64,000 bases of DNA from Acephala macrosclerotiorum (lineage: Eukaryota; Ascomycota; Leotiomycetes; Helotiales; Mollisiaceae): positions 1-64,000 of the forward strand of contig MU119358.1 in assembly GCA_014904845.1 (NCBI GenBank), written 5' to 3'. How positions within the stretch are numbered: the first letter of the stretch is position 1; each line of letters opens with the position of its first letter. This document shows positions 1 through 11,846 of the stretch, one piece after another. The translations under genes were made by a program, and so were the position numbers. The notes under the pieces are model-generated. The model had not been told where the DNA came from and did no database searches. It saw only the letters and a program-made list of their open reading frames with translations.

Positions 1-14
1 CATAATTCCATTGT

Positions 15-1023
15 TTATTTACATTTAATGTTTTGGTGTTCTTGGGGATGTGGCCCGTGCGACGCTAAAATTGCCTGCCGTCGTTGAGGGGATATCTTCC
101 TCCAAACCTCAAACTCCATTAATCTTGCCGAGTTAGCATCGATGATTCCATTAACCCCATGCCAAGGCAACTCCTTCAACTGTCCCTTAACCTCCCACTC
201 CGTACCAGTTATCGAACCAACCTCCTTCCACAACTTCTTGAAGGTCCACAAATCATGCATAAACAACTCTCCCCTTCCCTGATCAACGCTGTCCCTAATT
301 CTAACGCCTGGGCCCACACTCGCAGTCTGTTTGCCAAAGATGACCTGTTGATCCTGGTCCTTCTCATTGAATGGTTTCAAGAATGAAATCATTCTAAAGC
401 AAGCAGCTACTTGTTCTACCCAGGTGAACAAGTGGAGGAATGCTGTGGCTGAGATCATGTCCACCTTTCCCTGGAGAAGATCCACAGTGGATTTTCCTGG
501 CGGCGCAAAGATATTTCCAGCATAGAAATGACCCCCAAGTCTGGCTCTATCGTTGAACAATTCATAGCCTAGCTCGAGAAACTCGGGGTACAGGTCCACG
601 CCGTAGAGATTCTGAATAGGGGGGCCACGGTAAGCATACATGCAGATGTCTTGTCCAAAACAACAACCTATGTCCAGGAAATTTTGGGTGGAGTTGGGAG
701 CAGTGAGACGGGAGAGGATGGTATCGAAGAGGCGGTGCTGAGTTCCTTCGAATTGGAGGAAGTGGGATGTGGTGATGCAAGGGTATGGATCTGGGTGTTG
801 GGATGCTTTCTCGAGCTAAACGGGGATCAGTATTTGGTAGGTCAAAGTGGGAGAGGAGACTTACGATGGTGAAGATGTGAAAGTCGACACAGGCTGCAGG
901 GATATTGCTGTACTGCTCGAGGAGCTTACGGGCGAGCGAGATGTCTCCAGAGATGGTAAAACCCTTTTGGGTCATGGGTAGAAAGTATTTTATATCGTTC
1001 TCACGTACAGGCAACTGTGCCAT
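15..1023 (-). CDS. SAM-dependent class I methyltransferase, 2 exons
   Basis: Start ATG at 1023. Exon 1 is 865-1023 (53 codons); a 49-nt intron (816-864, GTAAGT donor, TTTAG acceptor, phase 0) is removed; exon 2 runs 815 to a TAA at 15-17, giving about 319 aa. The splice restores methyltransferase motif I, seen as FLDIGCCFGQD just before the residues YAYRGPPIQNLYGVDLYP, whose acidic residue fits the ribose-binding position. This architecture matches the stand-alone methyltransferases found in many fungal polyketide and meroterpenoid clusters and in LaeA-like groups, but no other biosynthetic gene is visible here; the window edge cuts off that side. Substrate cannot be inferred. The fold is certain enough; the role is not. 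Confidence 0.8.
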
Positions 1024-4000
1024 GGTGTCTTGATGCGCAGCGTGCGAGAGAGAGTAGGGTGGTGAGAACCAAGGAATATTGGAGGTATTTGTACGACAAG
1101 TGATGAAAGGCGACGGGTTGTGAAAGAACTAGAAAAGAGGGAGTGAGGTTTGGTAGTTCAAGCGGTTTAAAGTACCTGTCTACAATGGCTTCAAGTGTCT
1201 TGCGGGTCCAGAGAATTCACCTCTCGAAGTAGAAACACAACAGCCGTTAAGTAGGAGTAGTCGAAGTGATTACACCCTCACAAAAGCCGACAAGTCTCTC
1301 AAACCCATCTGTAGATGGAGTCAATGCATGGAGTCGCGTACTTCTACTCTTCATGGTGAATGAAGTCTTAGCCAAAGTCAGAAAATCGGAAAAGACATGA
1401 GAGGTAATGGCAGTCTGGCAAAAACTACTCAATAGCAGACCAATTGAACCTCGATCAAAACAATGCACGAATATGAACTCCCATTAAGCATGACAGAGCA
1501 GATTGTCTTTCTAGCAATGTAATGTTTCCCACGTGCAGTCAAGGCTCAAAGACCAATAACCTTTTCCTTGACACGCAAAAACACGTTTCTGTCAACGTTA
1601 AACATTCACTTGAAGCTAAGCCAAACGAAGCCAGAAGCGGAGCACCAGATACCTATCTGAATTATCACCTTGTTATATAAGAAGCTATGTTAAACAAAGG
1701 TAAGTTTGGGGTAATAAGTTGGTCGGAGTGAGGTCTGTCCCGACGTAGATACACAACGAAAGCCTTACAATGTTCTAGCTAGAAGGAAGACTTTCCAATC
1801 TCTCCTTTGAGTCTTCACTGATGAGCCAAGCCAAACCGAGGCAGGCTCGAGGCACTAGAGACTACGGAGCTAACGCGCCCTGCAGATGTGCAACAAACTT
1901 TCAACATTGCCCTCCTAGGCTTGGTATATTGATTAAAGCTGGTGGGGGACTATCCCCTCATCTTGAGAAGCTAAGCCAAGTAGGGACGAGTTTGGGGCAT
2001 TGTCCTGTCTCCCCGGACTGAGATTTACGTAGTGCCGATGCAGATGAGCAATGAAACTTTCTCATTCTTCCAGAAGAATTGGGACATAGATGGCCAACGT
2101 CCTTCCCCTCCCCCACTAGAGCCTCCTTCTTGAAAGATCCTTTAGAAGATGTTAGGCTAAACAGAGATGAGATCAGAGCAATGGAGCAGCTGCAGATGAA
2201 CCGCTGAACTCAGATATGCAACAAAACTTATCATTGTCCTCACAACATCAGCATTCACTCGATGTGCAGTGAAGCCATGAGTCAATGGGAAGCAGGACTA
2301 GAGCAGCTGGAGAGCTTCCGACAGGCTCGATGTGCAACGAAATTCGATAGACTAATGCTTTATTAGAGGACTTGCAGAATCAGTTGTTGAAGGAAATGCG
2401 TCTCAAAGCTCCCTCGAGACTCGAGACGCCTCCTTCTATTTAACCACAAAGCTTGGGACTGCGGGCTTCATTTCAATCCTAATCGCTGCAATCAAAACAT
2501 CGGAGAATTGAGTATTATTACTTTGCAGATAGCTCGGCTGATGCAAGTGGCTTGACTAATATCGAGGATCATGACAATTCATCCCTCCATTTCCGCAACA
2601 TAAACATGGGAAATGATTATCTGGATTTCATATTCAGAGAGCTCAGACTTGCACTGGTATTCGTTCTAAGCAATCGAGTTCTCAACCGCACTTGCGACAT
2701 CGAAAGTGACAACAATGGGTGTGTATTGTAGTCATCCATTCTCTACCTTTCACAATTCTCCTATGTCCACCACTTATCGCATAGAATCCGCCATGGCAAG
2801 CCCTCACCACCTCCTCGTCTCCCTGCTCGTCCCATCTTCGCCCTCCTCGTTCTCGATCCGATGCATCTAAAGTGACAAAGAAACCCTGATAGTGGTATCA
2901 TTCCTGTAATCCTTTTGCTCCGTTTAAGTCCGTCCATGCAACCTCGATTCCAATCCCAAAGGCACCGAGACCAGATGCAACCCGCTAATATAATCATACA
3001 CCCATAAATCAATTCTAAAACAAAACGCTATGCATAACTCTCGTTCTTGTACCGTTGTTCTAATTCCCCACTCTTAAAATTCTTCAACTCGCGGAGTTGC
3101 GGCCAGGTGCAACTCTTCCGATTTCGCTGACCCATCTCAACTCGCGCAACTCGAAACCAAAGAAAATCCGGTTGTCCGACATAAAAGATCCTTTCTGTGG
3201 CATTCTGCATTGATTGATAGCCGCGGCGTGAGCTGTGAGGCGGTCAAAGTCGGAACACATGTACAAGTCCTGCCTCACCGACTTCAACCTAGAACCCTGA
3301 GCCTGAAAAAAAAAAAATATTCCCCCGTCTGTGCCTTCCCTGCCTCAAGAACGCTTCAATTATCCCGACGATCGAGAAATTTCTGCACCATCAAGAATTA
3401 GGGGTCCTTATCTTTCCCATGATATAGATATTTTGCTGCACCCGTCGTTCGACAGTTGTCCGAAAAGAGTGAAATTCAGGTACACAGCGTTCGGAATCCG
3501 AACGGCGCATGTCATTTAGGCGAAGGTGTGAATCCTTGTCCTTCCTCGGGAGTCGTTACGGTAAGAGCCCTGACGATCCCGCCAAGCCCCTGAGAATCCT
3601 AGATCTCCGTCCATCTCCGGTGCCATTAGAAGGCTGAAAGCTGCCAAAGATTGATCCTTGACTTCTCGAGTTCCCCTGCCCTGCCTTCTGTCTCCTGAAG
3701 CTCAAAACAATTCCGGCCAACTCCAACCTCCGGCACGATGGAATAGATTACGGGATTTGAGCCAAGATTTCGATGTGTCACGAACAGCGGGTGACTCCGC
3801 TACAAGCGAAAAGTGGGGTGCAGTTATGGGTTTTTGGTTTTCAGGATGTGGGTCGATTTCCTTCCAGAAGACGTTGGCATCCAAAGAAGTGGATGCGTTC
3901 CATAGGCACGGATGCCGTTTCATGTTACGTAATGTCGAAAATGCGTAGGAAAGTCGTTGCCAATGGTATCGTAATATCCTGACGAAGATTCGAAGGAGAT

Positions 4001-4027
4001 CGCGTGGCCCGACCGTGATGCCACAAT
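1024..4027. other. Gene-poor intergenic region
   Basis: About 3 kb with no convincing coding frame. The short open frames here have no recognisable protein character and lack consistent splice contexts. A degenerate repeated motif lies at about 1880-2360 (listed separately), and an A-run of about 13 lies near 3306-3318. The part next to 1023 must hold the methyltransferase promoter. Confidence 0.5.
1880..2352 (+). repeat. Dispersed degenerate GATGTGCAACAAAACTT-like motif, 4-5 copies
   Basis: Similar words occur at about 1883 (cagatgtgcaacaaacttt), 2040 (cagatgagcaatgaaacttt), 2212 (cagatatgcaacaaaactta) and 2329 (cgatgtgcaacgaaattcga), with a weaker one near 2259 (cgatgtgcagtgaagcc). Two are followed by ATTGTCCT- or ATTGCCCT-like words. 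Spacing is irregular. This could be the trace of a decayed tandem repeat or an old duplication; no terminal repeats or coding capacity are seen. Confidence 0.35.
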
Positions 4028-5473
4028 TCAGGGCGTGACCGCAATCCACCGCACTGGGACACCGTTGGCAGCTCGTTCGTAAGGTTTCGTGGGTGGCTTT
4101 CTCGGTGGCAATGCCCATTTCGCCCTGCCAGGCTTCTGATCATCCAATTTGCCCTTCTTGCGCATAAGCATTTCCATCACTGCTATTCGAATGAAGTCGC
4201 TGTTCTCGCGCATGTCTCTCTGGCGTGCCAGTGGGTTTGCAGCGACCTCGACAGGTGCTTCTTGCGTAGTGGTCCGTCTGCTGATAACGGATGGTGACGC
4301 GCCTTTCTTGGACCGTGAGACGTTGTATGTCTGCATCTGAATAGAGGCGGTACACTGTGTAGAGCTCATGGTCTGAGCTAGTGATGAAGGAACATGAGCC
4401 TCAATCGGGGCATTCGTAGTGGGGTTGAGGTATCGTCGTAGTGCTGGCGTAGGAGTATCCTCGAGTCGTGGAGGCATTCGTTCATCAGTGAAAGGGATTT
4501 GTGGATCAATAGTGATGATTGATCTCGTAAGGAAATCATCCGGTGGGATCATTGGCGTCGTGAGTGTTTGGAACGATCTGGCAGCATTACGCAGTGCTCG
4601 TAGTGAAGCCGTGAGATTCGACTTGAAAACCGACCGGCGCGGGGGCGTTGCGACATCAACATCAGACCTAGCATCGTCCTTCGATGGTGTTTTCTGGAAA
4701 ACTCCGAGGTCCAATTCATCGATATCGATTTCTGGTGCGTATAGAGGGTGGTCTTCTGAGGTTCCAAGAGGCGATGAGAGGGGTTGTATTCTCCTTGAGG
4801 GGGTGGATCTCTTGCCTCGAGACATGGAGGTAGGAGTAACCAGCGAGCCCAAAGAAGGTGATGTCTCGTCGATAGAGTCATCATCCAAAGAAGGCATGGA
4901 ATCGCTGGATAATGTTCTCGTAGACAAGACTGACTCCTGCCCGTTCTCACTACCTGCCATCTCTTCATCATCATCGGGAGGGCTCAGCAGAAAGTCCAAT
5001 GGACTCTTTCCCAGAGACAAGCCTAGATCCTTCTCAGAATCCCCAGTATGTCGGAGTATAGCATCAACAGTCAACTTCTGCCCTGATCCGCTGCGACTCC
5101 GTCCGCCATTATGCCTCTGTGGTGGAATGGCCGTGATAGCAAGCAGCGCAGCGACCGAAGGAGGTAGCGCATCTGGGGAATGGATTCGTGCTCGTCGGTC
5201 TGCTTTTACAGAATCGCGCCTACTACTATGATGTCCCTTTCTTAATTGCGACTTCTGTTTCTCGTGGGCGATATGTCCTCGCATAGGTATGACGACGGGT
5301 GATGTAGGTGTGGTTGGTCTCGTATCGGTGATAGTCGTGGTGGTAGACATATCTTTCGTACTTGACTTGGAAGCTGACCTGATCTTTCGTTCCTCCGCAG
5401 CGCGTTCATGCTTGTAATCTATTGTCTTTGGTGTGTTCTGCCGAGTGAACAGGAAGGATCTTGGTTGGAGCAT
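4028..5473 (-). CDS. Conserved fungal protein of unknown function, disordered with C-terminal conserved box
   Basis: Single exon, 481 aa, ATG at 5473 and TGA at 4028-4030. The frame extends two codons further up but only with GTG, so the ATG MLQPRSF was chosen. Most of the protein is Ser/Thr/Pro/Asp-rich and probably disordered, with proline-directed S/TP sites. The order-promoting part is the C terminus (about residues 415-480), which contains SDFIRIAVMEMLMRKKGKL followed by PGRAKWALPPRKP and a final NGVPVRWIA. I have the impression that this C-terminal box recurs in filamentous ascomycetes, but I cannot name a function. A later in-frame start (MSTTTT) is possible. Confidence 0.75.
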   Translation of the reverse strand: MLQPRSFLFTRQNTPKTIDYKHERAAEERKIRSASKSSTKDMSTTTTITDTRPTTPTSPVVIPMRGHIAHEKQKSQLRKGHHSSRRDSVKADRRARIHSPDALPPSVAALLAITAIPPQRHNGGRSRSGSGQKLTVDAILRHTGDSEKDLGLSLGKSPLDFLLSPPDDDEEMAGSENGQESVLSTRTLSSDSMPSLDDDSIDETSPSLGSLVTPTSMSRGKRSTPSRRIQPLSSPLGTSEDHPLYAPEIDIDELDLGVFQKTPSKDDARSDVDVATPPRRSVFKSNLTASLRALRNAARSFQTLTTPMIPPDDFLTRSIITIDPQIPFTDERMPPRLEDTPTPALRRYLNPTTNAPIEAHVPSSLAQTMSSTQCTASIQMQTYNVSRSKKGASPSVISRRTTTQEAPVEVAANPLARQRDMRENSDFIRIAVMEMLMRKKGKLDDQKPGRAKWALPPRKPPTKPYERAANGVPVRWIAVTP

Positions 5474-8305
5474 CGTCACTACGAAGGCCTAGGTACGGCA
5501 CCTGCCTTTTACCAACCAGATCCTACGCCTATTACTTGATGGAAATCCAAACGCCAGCTTCGTAAACGGGATCGGGAGTTCTCAAAATAAGACGCTTGTA
5601 TGCTTGGTCTCTCTGCCAACACGAGAGTTCTTCCAAAAGCCTTATCGGAAGGTTGTTGATGTTGTCTCCAGGAGTTCACTGCACAGTTGAGTTTGGTGAT
5701 CAAGCTGGGGAGGCATTTCTCGGATCTTATCCAACGAACGGCATGTGCCCAGCTGAGAGTTTTTTGCTGGCGTGGGTTGACTTTTGTCGAGAAGTGTGAA
5801 AGGTGATCCTGCGTGGGTGACTGTGTTGAAGAGGAGAAGACAGCTGGACGGTAAGATGGGGACGTGGGTGTTGATGGGGAGGAAGAGTGATCGGCCGGGG
5901 CCGCAATTGAACTGATAAGCAAGGGACCTCTCGGAACGACACACGACCACGGCGCCCCCAATTTGCCCAACACAGCCGGCAGTACGGGGCAGTATATCAA
6001 ACGACAACGTGCGATGCCTGTGACTCTTTTCCAACCACGGGCCTACTGTACTGCTCTCGCCAGCACCAAATGCTACCGAGTCAGATTCTCTGGGACAGAG
6101 TTACAATGGACTTCCTTCTGTTGCGGGACTATTGCGGGACTATTGCTGGACTATTACTATTCCTCTATGAATGACGAATGGCGAATGGCATAGCTGAGGA
6201 AAAAAGGAGATTGTATCCTCATCTGAATCAAAGGATGAATCGAGCAAACAAATGCGGTTACGGTTCCTTTTCCCACCATCGCCTTGACCGAGTCCCAGCC
6301 GGCCGTGAAGCACACTTCCCGTTTGACACTCAGCGCCCGAAGTGGTTTACCCGTGGGGGATTATACTTTGGCATTTCCTGATTCCTCAAGTGTTACCTGT
6401 GCTGGGCGAGAAGGGGTGAGGATTTAGTTGTTATTCGATGACCATTGCACTGCGTTTGCGACGACGACTAGGGGGTTCGGCCACAGGCAGGAATAAATGA
6501 CTGCATCTTGCATGCCGCCATGGCGCATCTTTGCAGGGTCCATTCAAAGATTGATAAGGCCGGATCCATCTTAAAAATGCTAATTACAGTCGACCCAACG
6601 GACCTGATGCTGGCCGAATAAGAACGATCCTAATTATGCTCTCCACACTCGCAAGAGCCCACCGTGTTGAGACTTTGCCGGTACTCATGCGGTACTTGGA
6701 GTTGCTTTTGTACACGCAAGAAAAATATTTTCCGTGCGCCTCAGGGTCTTCTCAAACACGTCGACCTGCAGCCTCACCGCTTTGCTCGTGTGCCCTGGCA
6801 TAGGTTGGTTCCATATTGACATCGTTATGAAGACACAAATGCAGGACGAGTCCATCGCCCGAGGCCACGTCCTTGCTGGAGCAGGAAGGTCGTTCACGCT
6901 CCGTGATCGGCACCTCTCGAGCTATGTTGATATAGTAGTAAGAATGTGGAGAAGACAGAAAAGTGGCCTTCACGACGAACTCTTGGCATTGATTTGCTGT
7001 CATGGCGGAAATCCGGCAGAAGCATCCCACTTCTACGGCCTACGTTCAGCCAGCAAACATATGGAAAGACATGAAAGCTGTCCCCTCGGTCTTTTTCATA
7101 AGCCTTACCTTGGTGCCCAGGGCCCGAAAGGAAGGACTCGAGATTTGATTTCACGCCATTTCCATACCTAGGCAAGAAACCCTCACGTGAGCCATCCCAG
7201 CACCTTCCAGCTTCGCAACAGATGAAGATCTCATCGTCTCTGCACACCCTCCCAACCTGCAGGTCGCCAATTCGATCTTCGTCTTATCAGTAACCTGTCA
7301 GATCCTCTGTCCGCCCAACCGGGAATCAAAGTAACGCACCCTGATTTTCCTTGGCGCTTCCAGAAGATGGTCACAAGGGGAACTGAGGCATTTTGCTCGC
7401 ACGCACCCTCGAATTAATATACGGCACAGGAAGTCTAACTGGTGCCTCGATTTGGAAGTCTTTCGGCATAAATTTGATCTTTCTACCCAATCTTCGGTAA
7501 AAGCACTCCTCGTCAAGCTTTTTGTGCATGAGCATCTTCCCGTTCGACCGGGTAAGTCGGTCGCACTTGCATTAATTGAAGAATATTTCCAAGTGAAAAA
7601 TACAAAGATTTGTCTTCACATCTTTGTGCTGGAAAATAAGTGGCACCCGAGGTTGGCGACGCAAAATAAGTTATACGAGACACACCAGGATAAGTGAGAC
7701 TCGGTGGCCAATGGAAGTCTATTCGAGATCGCGTGGAACGACGGAACAGATTGAAACACAACAACTAAGCACTAGCTCTTCACAGTAGAATCAGGAGGAG
7801 GTTCAGAACTTGCTAGTCAGAAACATTGTTGTCTAGAAAAGGACTTGTAAGTGACATAAAGAGGTTGAGAGGCTTTCGCTTAGCAGGTCGAGAGGACTTG
7901 ATCCAAGGGAAAGCGGCTCTATTATCAAAGGATGTATTCTATATTCAGTGTCACAACTGCACTGCATTGCTCTCCTTCAACTTCATTCGTCTTCGCCAAG
8001 CACGAGCAGGTACATGATACGTGGAAGACCTTGATACTTCGACTTCTTGATGAACTTCGTCACCTCCCAAACTATATGCATATGATCATGATACCGGCAC
8101 TCAGCTCCCTTAATCAGCATCATCCGTAAACTCTATTAAGCTCGGCTGCCTTTTTCACGTGATTTACGAGAATTTGGCAATCACGATGTTTCGCGCCTTC
8201 CTACGCGTCTGCCTAATTGCTACGCGACCCTCCAGCATCAGACACTCAAGCGTGTCAACTATAAAATGAGCAGATGAATTGATTCATGGCATTGCGAACA
8301 ACATC
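5474..8305. other. Long intergenic region between the 481-aa gene and DNA ligase IV
   Basis: About 2.8 kb without a believable gene. Short open frames exist on both strands (for example 6734-7171 plus) but have no family character, and overlapping frames on the other strand are equally open. The stretch near 5480-6100 probably contains the 5' leader and promoter of the minus-strand gene; the stretch just before 8306 is the Lig4 promoter. A small minisatellite sits at 6123-6155. Confidence 0.45.
6123..6155 (+). repeat. 11-nt minisatellite, three units
   Basis: The unit gcgggactatt occurs twice exactly (6123-6133, 6134-6144) and once with a single change (gctggactatt, 6145-6155), followed by a partial actatt. 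Confidence 0.8.
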
Positions 8306-11300
8306 ATGGCGAGCCAACGAGAGCCCGACTCTGATGCCGTACGAGATGACGAGATGCAGTATGGCCATGGGTCAATGACCATGGACGAGCTTGATCTAAA
8401 GTATATATTCCGAAGGCGCGAGAGGAACATGCTGACCCTTCAAGATATGGTGGTGAGAACGCACCACGACCAAGAAATCACTCCAAGACGCCTCTATTCA
8501 AAGAGCTTCTTGTCTCGCTCTTCGATCCTCTCAATGAAATGAAGAATCGCCCAACTGGACCGAAAGTCGCTCGTAAAAAGCAAGGACCTCATGGACCTAG
8601 TAACATGAGTCCACACGAGCAGCGGCAAAACATCATTGAGCGATTCATTTCACGATGGCGCAATGATGTTGGCAACGACTTCTACCCCGCTCTTCGCCTC
8701 ATCTTACCCGAGAAGGATCGCGACCGTGCTATGTACGGCCTCAAAGAGAAAGCTATTGGGAAATTGATAGTCAAGATACTTAAAATAAGCCCCGAGTCGG
8801 ATGCTGGGAGGAGTCTTCTCGATTGGAAGTTGCCCAGCAAAACTGCTGCCACTCGCATGGCAGGAGATTTCGCCGGGAGATGCTACGAGGCGCTTTCTCC
8901 AAGAGCTATGAGACGCGACTTTGGCGACTTGCGAATTGCAGAAGTGAATGAGCTTCTAGATAAACTTGCGGCCGTCTCAAAAGAGGAAGAACAGCTACCC
9001 ATCTTCGAGACCTTCTACAATAGAATGAATGCCGAAGAACTCCAGTGGCTGATTCGCATCATTCTTCGACAAATGAAAGTTGGAGCTACGGAGAAGACCT
9101 TCTTGAATGTAAGTTCTTCTTCCACGTGTCGACTAAATGCTGATTTGACTTCAAGATGTGGCATCCAGACGGCGAAGCACTTTTCAACGTCACCTCGAGC
9201 TTGAGGCGGGTATGCTGGGACTTGGCAGACCCAGCTATAACTCTCGATGCAGAAAATAGGGGTATCAAACTGATGGAGTGTTTCCAACCTCAACTTGCAC
9301 AATTCCAGATGAAGACTGTTCCACAGATGATCGCCAAAATGGGTTTGCCAGAAAAAGACAATGACTTTTGGATCGAGGAAAAATTAGATGGAGAGAGGAT
9401 GCAGTTGCACATGACAACGGACCCAGACGTCAAGGGCGGGCGAAAATTTGGCTTTTGGTCGCGAAAGGGCAAGGATTATACATATCTTTACGGCGATGGC
9501 CTTGAAGATGAGAAGTCATCTTTGACCAGGTTTTTGAAGGACGCGTTTGATCCGGGCGTTGAGAACATCATTCTTGATGGCGAAATGATCACCTGGGACC
9601 CTGCAACAAATTTGATGGTTGGTTTTGGAACTCTCAAAACGGCCGCTATATCCGAACAGCGGAATCCATACGCGGGCTCAGGACACAGACCTTTGCTTCG
9701 GGTATTCGACTGCTTGTATCTGAACAACCTGGATCTTACGCAATTCCAACTGAGGAAACGACGTGAGGCACTAGAAAAATCGGTCAGAAATGTCGAAATG
9801 CGTCTCGAAATCCACAAGTACCAAAAGACGAAGGATCCAAATGTGGTCGATGAGGAACTGCGTAAAGTCATTGCTGAAGCATCTGAAGGGCTTGTCTTGA
9901 AAAATCCACTCTCAATGTATCGGCTAAACAGTCGAAATGATGATTGGATGAAAGTGAAGCCGGAGTATATGACTGAGTTTGGAGAATCCTTGGACTGTGT
10001 TGTAATAGGAGGATATTATGGCTCAGGTCATCGAGGTGGGACGTTATCATCCTTCCTATGTGGACTCCGTGTAGACGACAACAGGATCAAGGCTGGTTAG
10101 TATATCTTGGAACATTTGCAAGATTCGCTGACACTTGTATCTGTAGGTGATGATCCAATGAAATGTTTGTCGTTCTTTAAGGTTGGTGGAGGTTTCAGGG
10201 CCGAAGACTATGCTAGAATCTACCACAAAACAGAGGGCAAATGGATCGATTGGGATAGGAACAACCCTCCGAACGATCTCATTGTGCTAGGAGGTGGTGA
10301 CAAACAAGCAGAAAGGCCAGACGTGTGGATCAGACCATGCGATTCTGTTGTCTTGGAAGTCAAAGCAGCTTCCGTCGGCGCTTCGGAGCAGTACGGCTTC
10401 AGATATAGTCTACGCTTTCCGCGCTTCAAGCAGCTGAGAGACGACAAGACTTGGAAAGAAGCGCTTTCGACCTACGAATTTATCGAGTTGAAAAATCGAG
10501 TTGAAGAGGAGTCTTCCAAGAAAAAGGAGTTGAAGGTCGATATGAGTAGACGGGCGACGAAGCGACAGAAAAAAGACTTAGTCATTTCTGGGAATGACAG
10601 CAAGATCAACACACCATACGCAGGACCTCGGACCAAGGCCTTCGAAAATCTTACCTTCTGCGTCACAGAAGGCATGGTACAAAAGCCGAAGAAAACGAAA
10701 GCCGAATTAGAACAGATGATTAAGAGCAACGGAGGGAGCATCACCCAAAAGCCAACGGAGGAGGGTATCATTGTTATCGGCGACAAAAGAGTCGTTTCGG
10801 TTGTGAGTCTGATCAGAAAGAATCAGATCAACATCGTGAAGCCTATCTGGCTGCTTGATGCCTTGAAGCAAGTTGAGATCGACGGACCCGAGAAGCAGCG
10901 ATTCTTGATCCCATTCGAACCTAGCCATATGTTTCATATGCTTCCAGAGTGGCGAGAGCATGTCGAGGGAGCCATCGACGAGTATGGCGATAGCTATGCG
11001 AGGGACGTGGGCGTCGATGATCTTAGACATATCATGGATAGCATGATACACCCGAAGAACTCAGAATTCTCAGCTTCGGACTTCCTCTTCGAACTCGAAG
11101 AACGAGACAAAGGTTTTGACGATTTACCTGGATCCGTGTTTAGGAGATGTGTGGCCCGATTTGTGCTCACTGAGGACGACCAGGAGAGCTCGAACATCGA
11201 TCTTCAGATCGCTAAGAGTCAATTGCTGTTTGGTGGTGGTACCGTCGCGGAGGACGATGATGATGAGATAATTACTCATTTTGTGTTAGTGCACTTGAGT

Positions 11301-11441
11301 TCCCAGCAAGTCAAATCTTTGCGAGAGAAGATTTCGCGGAGACGTGGAAGAATACCGAGGGTCGTCAGTCTGAAATGGCTGAGTGAAAGCTGGGCTGAGA
11401 AGACCATGCTTGATGAGGAGCAGTACGTAGTTATTGCTTGA
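8306..11441 (+). CDS. LIG4: DNA ligase IV (non-homologous end joining), 4 exons
   Basis: ATP-dependent ligase that seals double-strand breaks in NHEJ with an Xrcc4/Lif1 partner in the nucleus. Exons 8306-8400, 8445-9108, 9156-10095 and 10147-11441 give 2994 nt, 997 aa, the usual fungal length. The first intron (44 nt, GTATAT donor, GCTGACC branch) is needed to join DELDLKY to the conserved PRPRNHSK segment; the upstream TTG of the open frame is not a start. Seen in order: N-terminal DNA-binding domain (PTGPKVARKKQG, LPEKDRDRAMYGLKEKAIGK), nucleotidyltransferase with EEKLDGERM containing the adenylated Lys, ILDGEMITWD, the SEGLVLKN motif, the OB-fold, then tandem BRCT domains after about residue 640 (FENLTFCVTEG; C-terminal VVSLKWLSESWAE). 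Confidence 0.95.
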
Positions 11442-11846
11442 TTTTTAGCAGGGAGTGTTCTTCGTAATAAGAATTCCCGTCGTCGGACAGATTGTACTAT
11501 ACAAGTGATAGTGCGCCAAGAGAGCCGGGATGTCATGCTGGTGGCCTTGAAAGACAAACGGCACATCGCTTGACCTACAGTTTTAACCAACGTAGGTGGG
11601 TCATCTCCAGTATATGGTAAATGACAGATGTATTGGTCAATCATTTGGTATTATACTCGCTAAGCTCAAATTGATTCCCATTTAACCTCACAGCAAGCAC
11701 TGATGCCAACGTAATGCGTGGCTTTAGCAAACGACTCCGTTTGAATTCAGATTTAATATATAACACAGCAAGAGTCCTTCACCCTTTTCCAGCACAAGTG
11801 TACGTCGTTTGGTACAGCAAGCCAGCCACATCTTAACAATAGACCC

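Noticed and set aside
4419..5231. 270-codon plus-strand open frame
   Set aside because: Antisense shadow of the conserved 481-aa gene; its Ser/Arg-rich text mirrors the codon bias of the other strand.
5509..6034. Two overlapping minus-strand frames of 130-163 codons
   Set aside because: Both are open at once, with no family character and no splice link to the 481-aa gene; more likely its leader.
6734..7171. 145-codon plus-strand frame
   Set aside because: No recognisable protein features; two minus-strand frames overlap it and look just as plausible.
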